A stretch of 64,000 bases of DNA from Streptomyces venezuelae (GCF_008642375.1 NZ_CP029194.1:3720001-3784000); one strand, 5' to 3'. Shown: positions 1 through 9,288, counted from the stretch's first letter. Translations and numbers: made by a program. Notes: generated by a model not told the origin, from the letters alone.

Positions 1-136
1 CCAGCGTGTAGCCCCCGGGCCGCTCGCGCACGAGGAAGACGAGCGCGAGCGGCGCCATGGCGACGGGCAGCCGCCCGGCGGCGGTGACGGCGCACCAGGC
101 GAGGACGGGGCGGGTGGCGAGCTCGCGGTAGGACAT
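1..136 (-). CDS. MFS transporter, N-terminal fragment
   Basis: The reverse strand from an ATG at 136 reads MSYRELATRPVLAWCAVTAA and then continues with a hydrophobic segment off the window edge. Only 45 codons are visible. The short basic start followed by a first membrane helix rich in Ala, Leu and Val is what major facilitator superfamily exporters of streptomycetes look like, but the signature motifs lie outside the window. It is transcribed in the same direction as the dehydrogenases to its right, about 100 bases away. Assignment to the MFS is inference from resemblance. Confidence 0.55.
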   Translation of the reverse strand, partial: MSYRELATRPVLAWCAVTAAGRLPVAMAPLALVFLVRERPGGYTL

Positions 137-237
137 GGCCACGACCGTAACCGTCAGGCGGTCCTGTCCCCAGGGGATTACCGCCCTCCTCGTCCTCCTC
201 GCCTCCTCCCCCCTCCTCGCCTCCTCTCCCGTCCGGC

Positions 238-1289
<1,052 letters not shown>

Positions 1290-1293
<4 letters not shown>

Positions 1294-2222
1294 GACCCGC
1301 TCCTCTTGTCCGTGTTGGGGCGCTCGCCGGCCGCCGCGGCCCTGGCCATCTCCTCGAGCCGTTCCAGCATCGGCATGGGGTCCGTCCCCACCGTCCCCGG
1401 CAGGAAGTCCGCGATCCGCTCCGGGGTCCAGCCGCCGCCCTCCGCGTACCCGGCCCGCAGCTCCCTCGGCTGCGCCCAGACCGCGATCTTCGGGCCGGCG
1501 ATCGTGTACACCTGGCCGGTGATCCTCTCCGCCCTGGCCCGCTCCGAGAGCAGGTAGACGACGAGCGCGGCCACGTCCTCCGGTTCGCCGATCTCCTTCA
1601 GCTCCATGGGGACGTTGGCGGACATCCGGGTCCTGGCCACGGGCGCGACCGCGTTCGCGGTGACCCCGTACTTGTGGAGTCCGAGGGCGGCGCTGCGTAC
1701 GAGCGAGATGATCCCGCCCTTCGCCGCCGAGTAGTTGGCCTGTGCGACGGAGCCCTGGTGGTTGCCGCTGGTGAAGCCGATCAGGGTCCCCGTACCCTGC
1801 TTGCGCATCACGGCCGAGGCCGCGCGGAAGACCGTGAAGGTGCCCTTCAGATGGGTGGCGACGACCGGGTCCCACTCCTCCTCGGCCATGTTGAAGAGCA
1901 TCCGCTCGCGCAGGATGCCCGCCACGCACACGACGCCGTCGATCCTCCCGTACTCGGCGAGCGCGATGTCCACGACGCGCTGTCCGCCCGCCATCGTCGA
2001 GATGTCGTCGGCGACGGCGACGGCCGTGCCGCCGGCCGCCTCGATCTCCTTCACGACGGAGAGGGCGATCTCCGAGGTCGGTTCGCCTCCCTCGATCGAC
2101 ACCCCGTAGTCGTTCACGACGACCTTCGCGCCCTCCGCCGCGCACGCGAGGGCGACGGCGCGGCCGATGCCCCGCCCCGCGCCCGTGACGGCGACGACCC
2201 TGCCAGCCAAGAAGTTCCCCAT
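1290..2222 (-). CDS. Short-chain dehydrogenase/reductase
   Basis: A 310-residue SDR. The cofactor motif TGAGRGIG is at residues 13-20, and the catalytic Ser152, Tyr164 and Lys168 (YSAAK) are present. The C-terminal 60 residues extend beyond a classical 250-residue SDR, as in the longer members annotated as hydroxyacyl-CoA or 3-oxoacyl reductases. I start it at ATG 2222, which has GGGAGGGG about eight bases upstream. An in-frame ATG at 2264 would lie inside the operator and has no ribosome site. First gene of the leftward SDR-ADH unit, divergent from the cyclase-family gene. Likely role: oxidoreduction of a CoA-ester or alcohol in the local catabolic pathway (inference). Confidence 0.88.
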
Positions 2223-2242
2223 GCCCGGCCCCTCCCGCAGTT

Positions 2243-2293
2243 TCTGACGGTCCGTTAGATTCATTCGTCGTCAGGATTCTACGGTCCGTCAGA
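2243..2293. promoter_or_regulatory. Two palindromic operators in the SDR/cyclase divergent promoter
   Basis: Site A, 2243-2259, reads TCTGACGG-T-CCGTTAGA with one mismatch between its arms. Site B, 2277-2293, has the right arm CCGTCAGA after a shared CGGTCCG core, with a more degenerate left arm. The same 17-base palindrome recurs at 7569-7585. Size and symmetry fit a TetR-family dimer site. They lie between the starts at 2222 and 2324, so one regulator could control both directions. No TetR gene is adjacent. Confidence 0.75.
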
Positions 2294-2323
2294 TACCCGA
2301 GAACAAGACCCCGGAGGCCCCCG

Positions 2324-3250
2324 ATGTCTCTGCCCGCCGCATTTCACGAGATCGCCAAACGCGTCAACAACTGGGGCCGTTGGGGCCAGGACGACGAGAT
2401 CGGCACCCTCAACCTCGTCACCGACGAGGTCGTACGGAACGCCGTCGCGACCGTCCGCACCGGCCGGCGCGTCCCCCTCGCCGTCGACCTCAAGCAGGAC
2501 GGCGTCCAGACCGGCATGATCCCCGGCCGCGTCAACCCGCTCCACGTCATGATCCAGGTCAACCAGGAGCTGTTCGGCCCCGGCACGGTCGCCACCAGCG
2601 ACGACGCCGTGACCCTCGGCCTCCAGGCCGGCACCCACTGGGACGCCCTGACGCACGCCTCGCACTCCGGACGGATCTACAACGGCCGGCCCGCCGGCAC
2701 GATCACCGCCCACGGCCGCGCCGAGTTCAGCGGCATCCACACCGCCCGCCAGGTCGTCTCACGGGGCGTCCTGCTCGACGTGGCCGCCGCCAAGGGCGTC
2801 GACCGACTGCCCGGCGACCACGCCGTCACCCCCGAAGACCTCGACGAGGCCGCCGACTTCGGCGGGGTCACCGTCCGGTCCGGCGACATCGTCCTCGTAC
2901 GGACGGGACAGATGCAGGTGTACCTGGCCGGGGACAAGCACGGGTACGCCTTCCCGTCCCCCGGGCTCTCGGTCCGTACGCCGGAGTGGTTCCACGCCCG
3001 GGACGTCGCGGCCGTCGCCAACGACACGCTCACCTTCGAGATCTTCCCGCCGGAGATCGACGACCTCTGGCTGCCCGTCCACGCCCTCGACCTCGTCGAG
3101 ATGGGCATGCTCCAGGGCCAGAACTGGAATCTCGAATCACTGTCCACAGCCTGTGCACAGGAGCGGCGCTACGCCTTCCTGCTCTCCGCGATGCCGGAGC
3201 CCTTCGTCGGTGGCACGGGCACACCGGTGGCCCCAATCGCGATCCTCTGA
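2324..3250 (+). CDS. Cyclase-family (kynurenine-formamidase-like) hydrolase
   Basis: A 308-residue protein of the cyclase/formamidase superfamily, which is metal dependent and hydrolyses amide, lactone or ring bonds. The family metal motif appears as AGTHWDALTHASH (about residues 103-115), a variant of the usual HxGTHxDxPxH in which the first His is replaced by Gln-Ala. The segment around IPGRVNPLHVM matches the long subfamily found beside CoA-ligase and dehydrogenase genes. ATG 2324 follows GGAGG. It is alone on its strand and followed by a hairpin at 3374-3396. Shared operators link it to the SDR/ADH pair, suggesting ring opening or lactone hydrolysis in the same pathway (inference). Confidence 0.82.
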   Translation: MSLPAAFHEIAKRVNNWGRWGQDDEIGTLNLVTDEVVRNAVATVRTGRRVPLAVDLKQDGVQTGMIPGRVNPLHVMIQVNQELFGPGTVATSDDAVTLGLQAGTHWDALTHASHSGRIYNGRPAGTITAHGRAEFSGIHTARQVVSRGVLLDVAAAKGVDRLPGDHAVTPEDLDEAADFGGVTVRSGDIVLVRTGQMQVYLAGDKHGYAFPSPGLSVRTPEWFHARDVAAVANDTLTFEIFPPEIDDLWLPVHALDLVEMGMLQGQNWNLESLSTACAQERRYAFLLSAMPEPFVGGTGTPVAPIAIL

Positions 3251-3291
3251 GACACGTCTTTGCCGGTGGCGGCGCGCTCGCACGCGCCCCG

Positions 3292-3350
3292 AGCACGGCG
3301 AGCGGAGCGAATGGGGGTCCCCCCGCGTGCGAAGCGCTGCGGGGGAGCCG
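3292..3350. repeat. Streptomycete-type GC-rich dispersed repeat
   Basis: A non-coding stretch after the cyclase gene holds short inverted elements: a G-run/C-run core (GGGGGTCCCCCC) flanked by GCGAGCGGAGCG and GCGTGCGAAGCGCTG. This composition matches the small palindromic elements scattered between Streptomyces genes. It resembles the core of the repeat at 4659-4719 but is not the same sequence. No function can be read from it. Confidence 0.4.
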
Positions 3351-3373
3351 CCACCCGGCCACGACCCGCACAC

Positions 3374-3396
3374 GCCGAGGGCACACGGCCCTCGGC
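3374..3396 (+). terminator. Hairpin terminator after cyclase gene
   Basis: Perfect nine-base arms GCCGAGGGC and GCCCTCGGC around a five-base loop. It lies 124 bases past the cyclase stop and before the convergent ATP-binding gene, with no U tract, as is common in Streptomyces. Confidence 0.5.
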
Positions 3397-3447
3397 TCCC
3401 CTCGCCACGAATCGCTCACACCAGAGTGGGCAAAACGGAACGAACCG

Positions 3448-3891
3448 TCAACAGTGCACCCGGCCGGGCGCCACCGCACCCTGCCCGTTCACAGAGTTCA
3501 CCGGGGCCCGGTCCACCTCGCACCAGATGCTCTTCCCGGCGCCCTCGCGCTGCCAGCCCCACCGGTCCGCGAGGCCGTCCACCAGCTCCAGGCCGCGCCC
3601 GTTGGTGTCCTCGCCCTCCGCGTGCCGGGGCCGCGGCGGGCGGTCGCTCGCGTCCGCGACCTCGACCCGCACGCCGCCCTCCGCCGCGAACAGCATCCGC
3701 AGCACTGCGGGGCAGCCCGTGTGCACGACGGCGTTGGTCACGAGCTCGGAGATGAGCAGCACCAGCGTCTCCGCCAGCGGCTCGTCGTCCCCTATGCCCG
3801 AACCGGCGAGCCGCGAACGCGCCCACCTCCGGGCTCGCCCCACTTCCGCCGGGTCGGGCCCGACCTCCAACTGAACCTGAAGCACCTGCAC
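3448..3891 (-). CDS. ATP-binding anti-sigma-factor-type kinase (HATPase_c)
   Basis: A 147-residue single-domain GHKL ATPase like RsbW/SpoIIAB relatives. The N box is ELVTNAVVHT (49-58), the G1 region is VEVADAS (76-82) and the G2 region is TNGRGLELVDGLADRWG (96-112). Such proteins bind or phosphorylate sigma factors and STAS antagonists. The start is GTG 3891, because an in-frame TGA lies directly upstream; GTG 3885 is the alternative. A STAS protein is encoded at 11126-11512, but partnership cannot be shown from sequence. It sits between two halves of a catabolic cluster without obvious link. Confidence 0.85.
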   Translation of the reverse strand: MQVLQVQLEVGPDPAEVGRARRWARSRLAGSGIGDDEPLAETLVLLISELVTNAVVHTGCPAVLRMLFAAEGGVRVEVADASDRPPRPRHAEGEDTNGRGLELVDGLADRWGWQREGAGKSIWCEVDRAPVNSVNGQGAVAPGRVHC

Positions 3892-4243
3892 CGCTCACAC
3901 CATCCGAACCGGCGGACACACCTTCACGGAACGTGATTCCCTTGTGGGACAGCATGGTTGACGTACAGTCACCGCAACAAGCGCTTCGGGCATATTCCAG
4001 CGCGAAGGAGTACGAGTGGTCCATACTGTGCGACGCACTCTGCGGGTAGTCGAACGCCGGGTACGAGCGGCGGGCATCCCCGGGCCCGGAGTCACCTCAG
4101 GGGCGACACCGGGACAATCCGGGCCAACGAGCACTCGCATCCCACGGAGAGTACCGGAGCCGGAGACCGACTCCGGGCCGTGACGGCCCCACCGAAGGAC
4201 ACAACCCGATATCGACATTCCGTGACGCGACGGACGCGGCGCG
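3892..4243. other. Intergenic region with one weak small ORF
   Basis: This 352-base stretch separates the kinase gene start from the 3' end of the acyl-CoA dehydrogenase gene. It contains TTGACG at 3958-3963 without a convincing -10, and the small ORF at 4016-4183. Apart from these I see no RNA fold, repeat or operator of note. Confidence 0.6.
4016..4183 (+). CDS. Possible small basic peptide (55 aa)
   Basis: GTG 4016 follows AAGGAG by six bases, a good ribosome site. It opens a 55-codon frame starting VVHTVRRTLRVVERRVRAAG and ending in a Pro/Ser/Thr-rich tail. The first 20 residues would form a basic amphipathic helix. I recognise no family. It is divergent from the ATP-binding gene. In DNA this GC-rich a 55-codon open frame is expected by chance, so the ribosome site is the only positive evidence. 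Confidence 0.3.
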   Translation: MVHTVRRTLRVVERRVRAAGIPGPGVTSGATPGQSGPTSTRIPRRVPEPETDSGP

Positions 4244-5167
4244 CTACAGGCGGGCCGCCACCACCTCCTCGGCCCGCGCGGCGGGCAGCCACAGCTCGGC
4301 CCGCACCCAGGCCCGCTTGAGGTGCAGGTGCACGTCCGCCTCCCAGGTGAAGCCCATGCCGCCGTGCACCTGGAGGCAGTCCCGGGCGTTCGCAGTGGCA
4401 GCCTCGTCGGCGAGGAGCTTGGCCCCGGCGATCTCGACCGGATCGGCGGTCACGGCGGCGGCCCGCACGGCGGCCCGGGCGAGTTCGGCCCGCACGAGCA
4501 TCCCCGCACACAGGTGCTTGACCGCCTGAAACCCCCCGATGACCTGCCCGAACTGCTCCCGCTCCCGAGCGTAGGCGACAGCCATGTCCGTGGTCCGCCC
4601 CGCACTCCCGACCTGCTCGGCGGCGGCGAGGAGAGCGGACACCGCCTCCGTCGAAACCGTTGTGGGCAGGCGTTCCGCACGGCGTGGGGGTCCCCCCTCT
4701 GGGGAAGGGTGGGCACAACCCCCGGTGCCGGGCACCTTGTGCAGCGGCGTCAGCGGATCCACCGACCGCACCGGTACGGCGCCCTCCGCCTCCCCCAGCA
4801 CCACATCCGCCTCGTCCAGCCAAGGAACCAGCCCCTCCGAAGCGGAGGTCACCACGACAGCCCCCTCCGCCGCACCCGGCACCGCCCCCGCCGCCACATG
4901 CGTGGCAACGAGCGGCCCCGGCAGCAGCACCCGCCCCGCCTCCTCGAAGAGGAGCACCGCCTCCGGGAGGCCGAGCCCCACCCCGCCCTCCTCCTCCGGC
5001 AGTCGCAGCGCGAAGAACCCGGCCGCGCCGAGCTCCCGCCACAGCTCCCGGTCCAGGCCCCCGGAGTCCACGGCGGCCCGCAGCGCCTCCCGGCCGAAGA
5101 GCCGCGCGAGCAGCTCGCGTACCCCCTTCCGCAGCGCCCGCTGGTCCTCGGTGAGTCGGAAGTCCAT
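4244..5167 (-). CDS. Acyl-CoA dehydrogenase, short subunit (contains repeat-derived linker)
   Basis: A 307-residue acyl-CoA dehydrogenase-like protein, shorter than the usual 380. It has the N-terminal helical domain (LTEDQRALRKGVRELL), a reduced middle domain, and a C-terminal domain with AYAREREQFGQVIGGFQAVK and CLQVHGGMGFTWE. Between middle and C-terminal domains, residues about 150-170 are encoded by a GC-rich repeat (4659-4719) and have no family character. It follows the 377-residue dehydrogenase by eight bases. Adjacent short/long pairs of this kind form alpha2-beta2 enzymes in actinobacterial steroid catabolism, so a heteromeric flavoenzyme is likely (inference). Confidence 0.85.
   Translation of the reverse strand: MDFRLTEDQRALRKGVRELLARLFGREALRAAVDSGGLDRELWRELGAAGFFALRLPEEEGGVGLGLPEAVLLFEEAGRVLLPGPLVATHVAAGAVPGAAEGAVVVTSASEGLVPWLDEADVVLGEAEGAVPVRSVDPLTPLHKVPGTGGCAHPSPEGGPPRRAERLPTTVSTEAVSALLAAAEQVGSAGRTTDMAVAYAREREQFGQVIGGFQAVKHLCAGMLVRAELARAAVRAAAVTADPVEIAGAKLLADEAATANARDCLQVHGGMGFTWEADVHLHLKRAWVRAELWLPAARAEEVVAARL
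4659..4719. repeat. 61-bp palindromic repeat embedded in a coding frame
   Basis: Ends GTTGTG (4659-4664) and CACAAC (4714-4719) are inverted, and the centre is the perfect palindrome GGGGGTCCCCC (4686-4696). Sequences with GTTGTGGGCAG, CGTTCCGCACGG and GGGTGGGCACAAC are a widespread interspersed family in Streptomyces as I remember it. Here the element is read through in frame on the minus strand as a Gly/Pro/Arg-rich linker. Confidence 0.6.
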
Positions 5168-5175
5168 GGCGGGGG

Positions 5176-6309
5176 TCACCGTCCCTTCGGGAGGCCGAGG
5201 ATGCGCTCGGCGACGATGTTGCGCTGGATCTGGGAGGTGCCGGCGGCGATCGTGTACGAGAGCGAGGACAGCCGGTCGAGCGTCCAGTCCCGCCCGAGGT
5301 CCAGCGCGTCCGGGCCCAGGACCGTCGCGGCGGCCTCGTACAGCTCCTGCCGGGCGTGCGAGTAGTGCAGCTTGAAGACGGACCCGCCGGCGCCCGGCAC
5401 CCCGCCGGTCGCCTGCGCCTCGCTGATGTTCGCCTGGGTGAGCCGCCACAGCGCCTGGAACTCGGCGGAGAGCCTGCCGAGCCGCCGCCGCAGGACGGGG
5501 TCGTCCCAGGTGCCGTTCTCCCGTGCCGTACGGGCGAGTTCGCCGAGGAGGCGACGGCAGGCGACGACCTCCCCGACGAACGCGGTGCCGCGCTCGAAGG
5601 AGAGCGTCACCATCGTGACCCGCCAGCCGTCGTTCTCGTCGCCCACCCGGTTGGCCACCGGCACCCGCACCTCGTCGAGGAAGACCTCCGCGAACTCCGT
5701 CGAGCCCGCGAGGGTCCGCAGCGGCCGTACGGTGACACCGGGGGCGTCCATGGGCATGGCGAGCCAGCTGATGCCCCGGTGCCTGGGTGCGGTGGGGTCC
5801 GTACGGACGAGGAGTTCGCACCAGTCGGCGACCTCGGCGTGCGAGGTCCAGATCTTCTGCCCGCTGACGACGTACGCGTCGCCGTCCCGGACGGCCTTCG
5901 TCCGCAGGGAGGCGAGGTCGGAGCCCGCCCCGGGCTCGCTGAAGCCCTGGCACCAGACCTCGTCGCCGCGCAGGACCGGCGGCAGCCAGCGCTCCCGCTG
6001 GGCGGCCGTGCCCTCGGCGGCGATCGTCGGGCCGGCGTGCAGCAGCCCGACGAAGTTGGCGCCGACGTAGGGCGCTCCGGCGAGCTCGGTCTCCTCCAGG
6101 AAGATCAGCCGCTGGGTGGGGGAGGCGTCCCAGTGGACGTCGGCGTATCCGGCGTCGTGCAGCCTGCGCTGCCAGCCGCAGTCGTACGCGCGCCGGGCCG
6201 GCCAGTCCAGCGGGTCGGGCCTCGGCGGCAACGCGGGCAGGACGACCGCGAGCCAGGCCCTCAGCCGCGCCCGGAACTCCTCCTCCTCCGCGCTGTACGC
6301 GAGGTCCAT
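5176..6309 (-). CDS. Acyl-CoA dehydrogenase, long subunit
   Basis: A 377-residue acyl-CoA dehydrogenase with all three domains. The middle beta domain shows CQGFSEPGAGSDLASLRT and GQKIWTSHAEVADW, typical FAD/substrate contacts. The C-terminus has AAGTSQIQRNIVAERILGLP, where medium-chain enzymes carry the catalytic Glu before GTSQIQ. Here that position is Ala, so the base must come from elsewhere, perhaps from the partner encoded next door. ATG 6309 overlaps the TGA of the amidohydrolase by one base. The order amidohydrolase, long and short dehydrogenase is one leftward operon from 7541. Confidence 0.9.
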   Translation of the reverse strand: MDLAYSAEEEEFRARLRAWLAVVLPALPPRPDPLDWPARRAYDCGWQRRLHDAGYADVHWDASPTQRLIFLEETELAGAPYVGANFVGLLHAGPTIAAEGTAAQRERWLPPVLRGDEVWCQGFSEPGAGSDLASLRTKAVRDGDAYVVSGQKIWTSHAEVADWCELLVRTDPTAPRHRGISWLAMPMDAPGVTVRPLRTLAGSTEFAEVFLDEVRVPVANRVGDENDGWRVTMVTLSFERGTAFVGEVVACRRLLGELARTARENGTWDDPVLRRRLGRLSAEFQALWRLTQANISEAQATGGVPGAGGSVFKLHYSHARQELYEAAATVLGPDALDLGRDWTLDRLSSLSYTIAAGTSQIQRNIVAERILGLPKGR

Positions 6310-7541
6310 CAGACGGCGTCCCGGACGGCCCGGACGCCCCGGTCGAGGTCCCGGTCGAAGTCCAGGTCCAGCATCCGGATGGCGTTGCCGCGCATCAGCT
6401 TGTAGACCGTCTCGTCGTCGAGGCCCTGGACGTGGTCGAGGGCGACCTCCTTGGTGTGCGGGAAGGTCGAGTCGACGTGCGGGTAGTCGGTCTCGAAGGT
6501 GGCGTTGTCCCGGCCGACGACGTCCAGGGACGCGATCCCGTGCTTGTCGCGGAAGAAGCAGCAGAAGATCTGCCGGTAGTAGTACGTGGACGGCGGCTCG
6601 GGGATGAGGTCGCGGACGCCTCCCCAGGCGCGGTGCTCCTCCCACACGTCGTCGGCGCGTTCGAGGGCGTACGGGATCCACCCCATCTGGCCCTCGCTGT
6701 AGGCGAGCTTGAGCCGCGGAAACTTCACCAGCACTCCGCTGAAGAGGAAGTCCATCATCGAGGCCATGGCGTTGTTGAAGCTCAGGGAGGCCTGGACGGC
6801 GGGCGGGGCGTCGGGGGAGGCGGCGGGCATCTGGCTGCTGGAGCCGATGTGCATGTTGACGACGGTGCCGGTCTCCTGGCAGACGGCGAAGAAGGGGTCC
6901 CAGTAGCCGGAGTGGATCGACGGCAGGCCGAGGTGGGTGGGGATCTCGGAGAAGGTCACGGCCTTCACGCCCCGGGCGGCGTTGCGCCGGATCTCGGCCA
7001 CGGCGAGTCCGATGTCCCAGAGCGGGATGATGCAGAGTGGGATGAGCCGGCCGCCGCTGTCGCCGCACCACTCCTCGACCATCCAGTCGTTGTAGGCGCG
7101 GACGCAGGCGAGGGCGACCTCCTTGTCCTGGGCCTCTGCGAAGGTCTGGCCGCAGAAGCGCGGGAAGGTGGGGAAGCAGAGGGAGGCCTCGACGTGGTTG
7201 AGGTCCATGTCGGCGAGGCGTGCCTTGGGGTCCCAGCAGCCGCGCCGCATCTCGGCGCGGGTGATCCCCTCCAGGGTCATGTCGTCGCGGTCGAAGCCGA
7301 CGGCGGCGATGTTCCGCTTGTACGGGAACTTGAGGTCCTCGTAGATCCACCAGTCGGTCGGCGGGCCGTCCGGGTCCATCGTGATCTGGTACTTGCCGGC
7401 GACGTAGGCGAGCTCGCCGATGCCGGCCGTGAGGGGCCTGGGGCCTCGGTCGCGGTACTTCTTCGGGAGCCAGGTGTCGAAGAGGTGGGCCGGCTCGATC
7501 ACGTGGTCGTCGACGCTGATGATGCGGGGCAGTTCCGTCAT
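6309..7541 (-). CDS. Amidohydrolase-family (ACMSD-like) metal enzyme
   Basis: A 410-residue amidohydrolase 2 protein, a TIM-barrel metalloenzyme group that includes decarboxylases and C-C hydrolases. The start motif SVDDHVIEPAHLFDTWLP has the Asp-His form usual in this branch in place of HxH. Later ligand candidates are His in NMHIGSS and the Asp in ETDYPHVDS. ATG 7541 is preceded by GGAGGGG. It is the first gene of the operon with the two dehydrogenases and lies below the operators at 7569-7670. It could decarboxylate or hydrolyse a CoA-pathway intermediate; no substrate can be named. Confidence 0.85.
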   Translation of the reverse strand: MTELPRIISVDDHVIEPAHLFDTWLPKKYRDRGPRPLTAGIGELAYVAGKYQITMDPDGPPTDWWIYEDLKFPYKRNIAAVGFDRDDMTLEGITRAEMRRGCWDPKARLADMDLNHVEASLCFPTFPRFCGQTFAEAQDKEVALACVRAYNDWMVEEWCGDSGGRLIPLCIIPLWDIGLAVAEIRRNAARGVKAVTFSEIPTHLGLPSIHSGYWDPFFAVCQETGTVVNMHIGSSSQMPAASPDAPPAVQASLSFNNAMASMMDFLFSGVLVKFPRLKLAYSEGQMGWIPYALERADDVWEEHRAWGGVRDLIPEPPSTYYYRQIFCCFFRDKHGIASLDVVGRDNATFETDYPHVDSTFPHTKEVALDHVQGLDDETVYKLMRGNAIRMLDLDFDRDLDRGVRAVRDAV

Positions 7542-7568
7542 GACCCCTCCATGTCTCTCATGGCGTTT

Positions 7569-7670
7569 TCTGATGGACCGTCAGATCTGACGGGATCAGG
7601 CTAGCCCCGCACCCCTGGACCGACAAGCGCCCGGCCTCTACGCTCACCGCACGATCTGACGGAACGTCAG
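7569..7670. promoter_or_regulatory. Palindromic operators in the amidohydrolase/CoA-ligase divergent promoter
   Basis: Site C, 7569-7585, reads TCTGATGG-A-CCGTCAGA with one arm mismatch. A further half-site TCTGACGG follows at 7586-7593. Site D, 7655-7671, reads TCTGACGG-A-ACGTCAGC, with two mismatches. They match the operators at 2243-2293 and lie between starts at 7541 and 7688. Site D would overlap the ligase promoter, 17 bases before its start codon. Confidence 0.75.
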
Positions 7671-7687
7671 CCAAGAGGAGTACGGTC

Positions 7688-9223
7688 ATGGATACGGCCC
7701 TGGACCAGACCGCGCACGCCCTCGGCGAGTCACGCACCCTCTGGGAGCTCGTCGAGCGCCGCGCCGCCCTCACCCCCGACCGGCCCGTCCTGCTCCAGGG
7801 CGACCGCGTCCTCACCTTCGGCGGGCTGCGCGAGCGCGCCGAGCGCTGCGCCGCCGGGCTGTACGGGATGGGGGTCCGGCCGGGCACGGTCGTCGCCTGG
7901 CAGCTGCCCACCCGCATCGAGACCGCGGTGCTCACCTTCGCGCTCGCCCGCCTCGGCGCCGTACAGACGCCGGTGATCCCCTTCTACCGGGACAAGGAGG
8001 TCGGCTTCGCCCTGCGCGAGTCCCGGGCCGAGTACTTCGCCGTCCCCGGCGTATGGCGCGGCTTCGACCACACGGAGATGGCCCGCCGGCTCGGCGCGCG
8101 CGGGATCTTCGAGGCGTACTCCCCCGAGAGCCTCCCCGACGGCGACCCGGCGGTGCTGCCCCCGCCGCCCTCCTCAGGGACCGACGTCCGCTGGATCTAC
8201 TGGACCTCCGGCACGACCTCCGACCCCAAGGGCGTCCTGCACACCGACCGTTCGCTCCTCGCGGGCGGCTCCTGCCTCGCCCACGCCCTGCGGCTGACCG
8301 CCGAGGACGTCGGCTCGATGGCCTTCCCGTACGCGCACATCGCCGGGCCCGACTACACGGTGATGCTCCTGCTGTACGGATTCCCCGCCGTCATGTTCGA
8401 ACAGTTCGCGCTGCCCGAGGCGCTCGACGAGTACCGCGCGCACGGCGTGACCGTCGCCGGCGGCTCGACCGCCTTCTACGCGATGTTCCTCGCCGAACAG
8501 CGCGCGCGGCCCGGCGAACCGGTCATCCCCACCCTGCGGCTGCTCGCGGGCGGCGGGGCGCCGAAGCCGCCGGAGATCTACCACGCGGTGCGCAAGGAGC
8601 TGGGCTGCCAGCTCACCCACGGGTACGGCATGACCGAGGTCCCGATGATCACGATGGGCGACCCGGACGACACCGCCGAGAACCTCGCGACCACCGAGGG
8701 CCGCCCGCCCGCCGGCATGGAGATCCGGATCACCGGCGACGGCACCGGCGACGGTGAGGTCCGGCTCCGCGGCGAGGCCGTCTGTCAGGGCTACCTGGAC
8801 CCGGCACAGACCGCGGCCGCCTTCGACGAGGACGGCTTCCTCATCACCGGGGACGTGGGCCACCTGACCCCGAGCGGCCACCTCGTCCTCACGGGCCGGA
8901 TCAAGGACATCATCATCCGGAAGGGAGAGAACATCTCGGCCAAGGAGATCGAGGACCTCCTCCACGGCCACCCGGACGTCGGCGACGCGGCCGTCATAGG
9001 CCTCCCCGACCCCGAGCGCGGCGAACGTGTCTGCGCGGTCGTCGAACAGCCCCCGGGTGCCGCCCCGCTGACCCTGCCGGCGGTCACGGCCTTCCTCCGC
9101 GAGGCCGGTCTCTCCGTCCACAAACTCCCGGAGCAACTGGAGGTCGTGGCCGCCCTCCCGCGCAACGAGACCCTGCGCAAGGTGCTCAAGTACCAGCTCA
9201 GGGAGCGGTTCGGCGCTCGGTGA
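7688..9223 (+). CDS. Acyl-CoA synthetase (class I AMP-forming)
   Basis: A 511-residue adenylate-forming ligase that should activate a carboxylic acid to its CoA thioester. Motifs in order: WTSGTTSDPKG (172-182, P loop), HGYGMTE (A5), TGDVGHL (A7), TGRIKDIIIRKGENIS (A8 hinge) and the C-terminal catalytic Lys in RNETLRKVLK. ATG 7688 follows AGAGGAG by seven bases. It is divergent from the amidohydrolase operon and shares its operators. As the entry enzyme of a pathway it probably loads the acid later oxidised by the acyl-CoA dehydrogenase pair (inference). Confidence 0.9.
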   Translation: MDTALDQTAHALGESRTLWELVERRAALTPDRPVLLQGDRVLTFGGLRERAERCAAGLYGMGVRPGTVVAWQLPTRIETAVLTFALARLGAVQTPVIPFYRDKEVGFALRESRAEYFAVPGVWRGFDHTEMARRLGARGIFEAYSPESLPDGDPAVLPPPPSSGTDVRWIYWTSGTTSDPKGVLHTDRSLLAGGSCLAHALRLTAEDVGSMAFPYAHIAGPDYTVMLLLYGFPAVMFEQFALPEALDEYRAHGVTVAGGSTAFYAMFLAEQRARPGEPVIPTLRLLAGGGAPKPPEIYHAVRKELGCQLTHGYGMTEVPMITMGDPDDTAENLATTEGRPPAGMEIRITGDGTGDGEVRLRGEAVCQGYLDPAQTAAAFDEDGFLITGDVGHLTPSGHLVLTGRIKDIIIRKGENISAKEIEDLLHGHPDVGDAAVIGLPDPERGERVCAVVEQPPGAAPLTLPAVTAFLREAGLSVHKLPEQLEVVAALPRNETLRKVLKYQLRERFGAR

Positions 9224-9288
9224 GCGCCGCTCTATGATCCCCGGGAATCCTCCGCGGGCACCCACCCGCGGAACCGGAGGGGGACCAC

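Noticed and set aside
3958..3996. Promoter TTGACG with CATATT
   Set aside because: The spacing is 27 bases, too long for a normal sigma factor.
7590..7650. Additional operator half-sites between sites C and D
   Set aside because: Beyond 7586-7593, the matches fall to random level.
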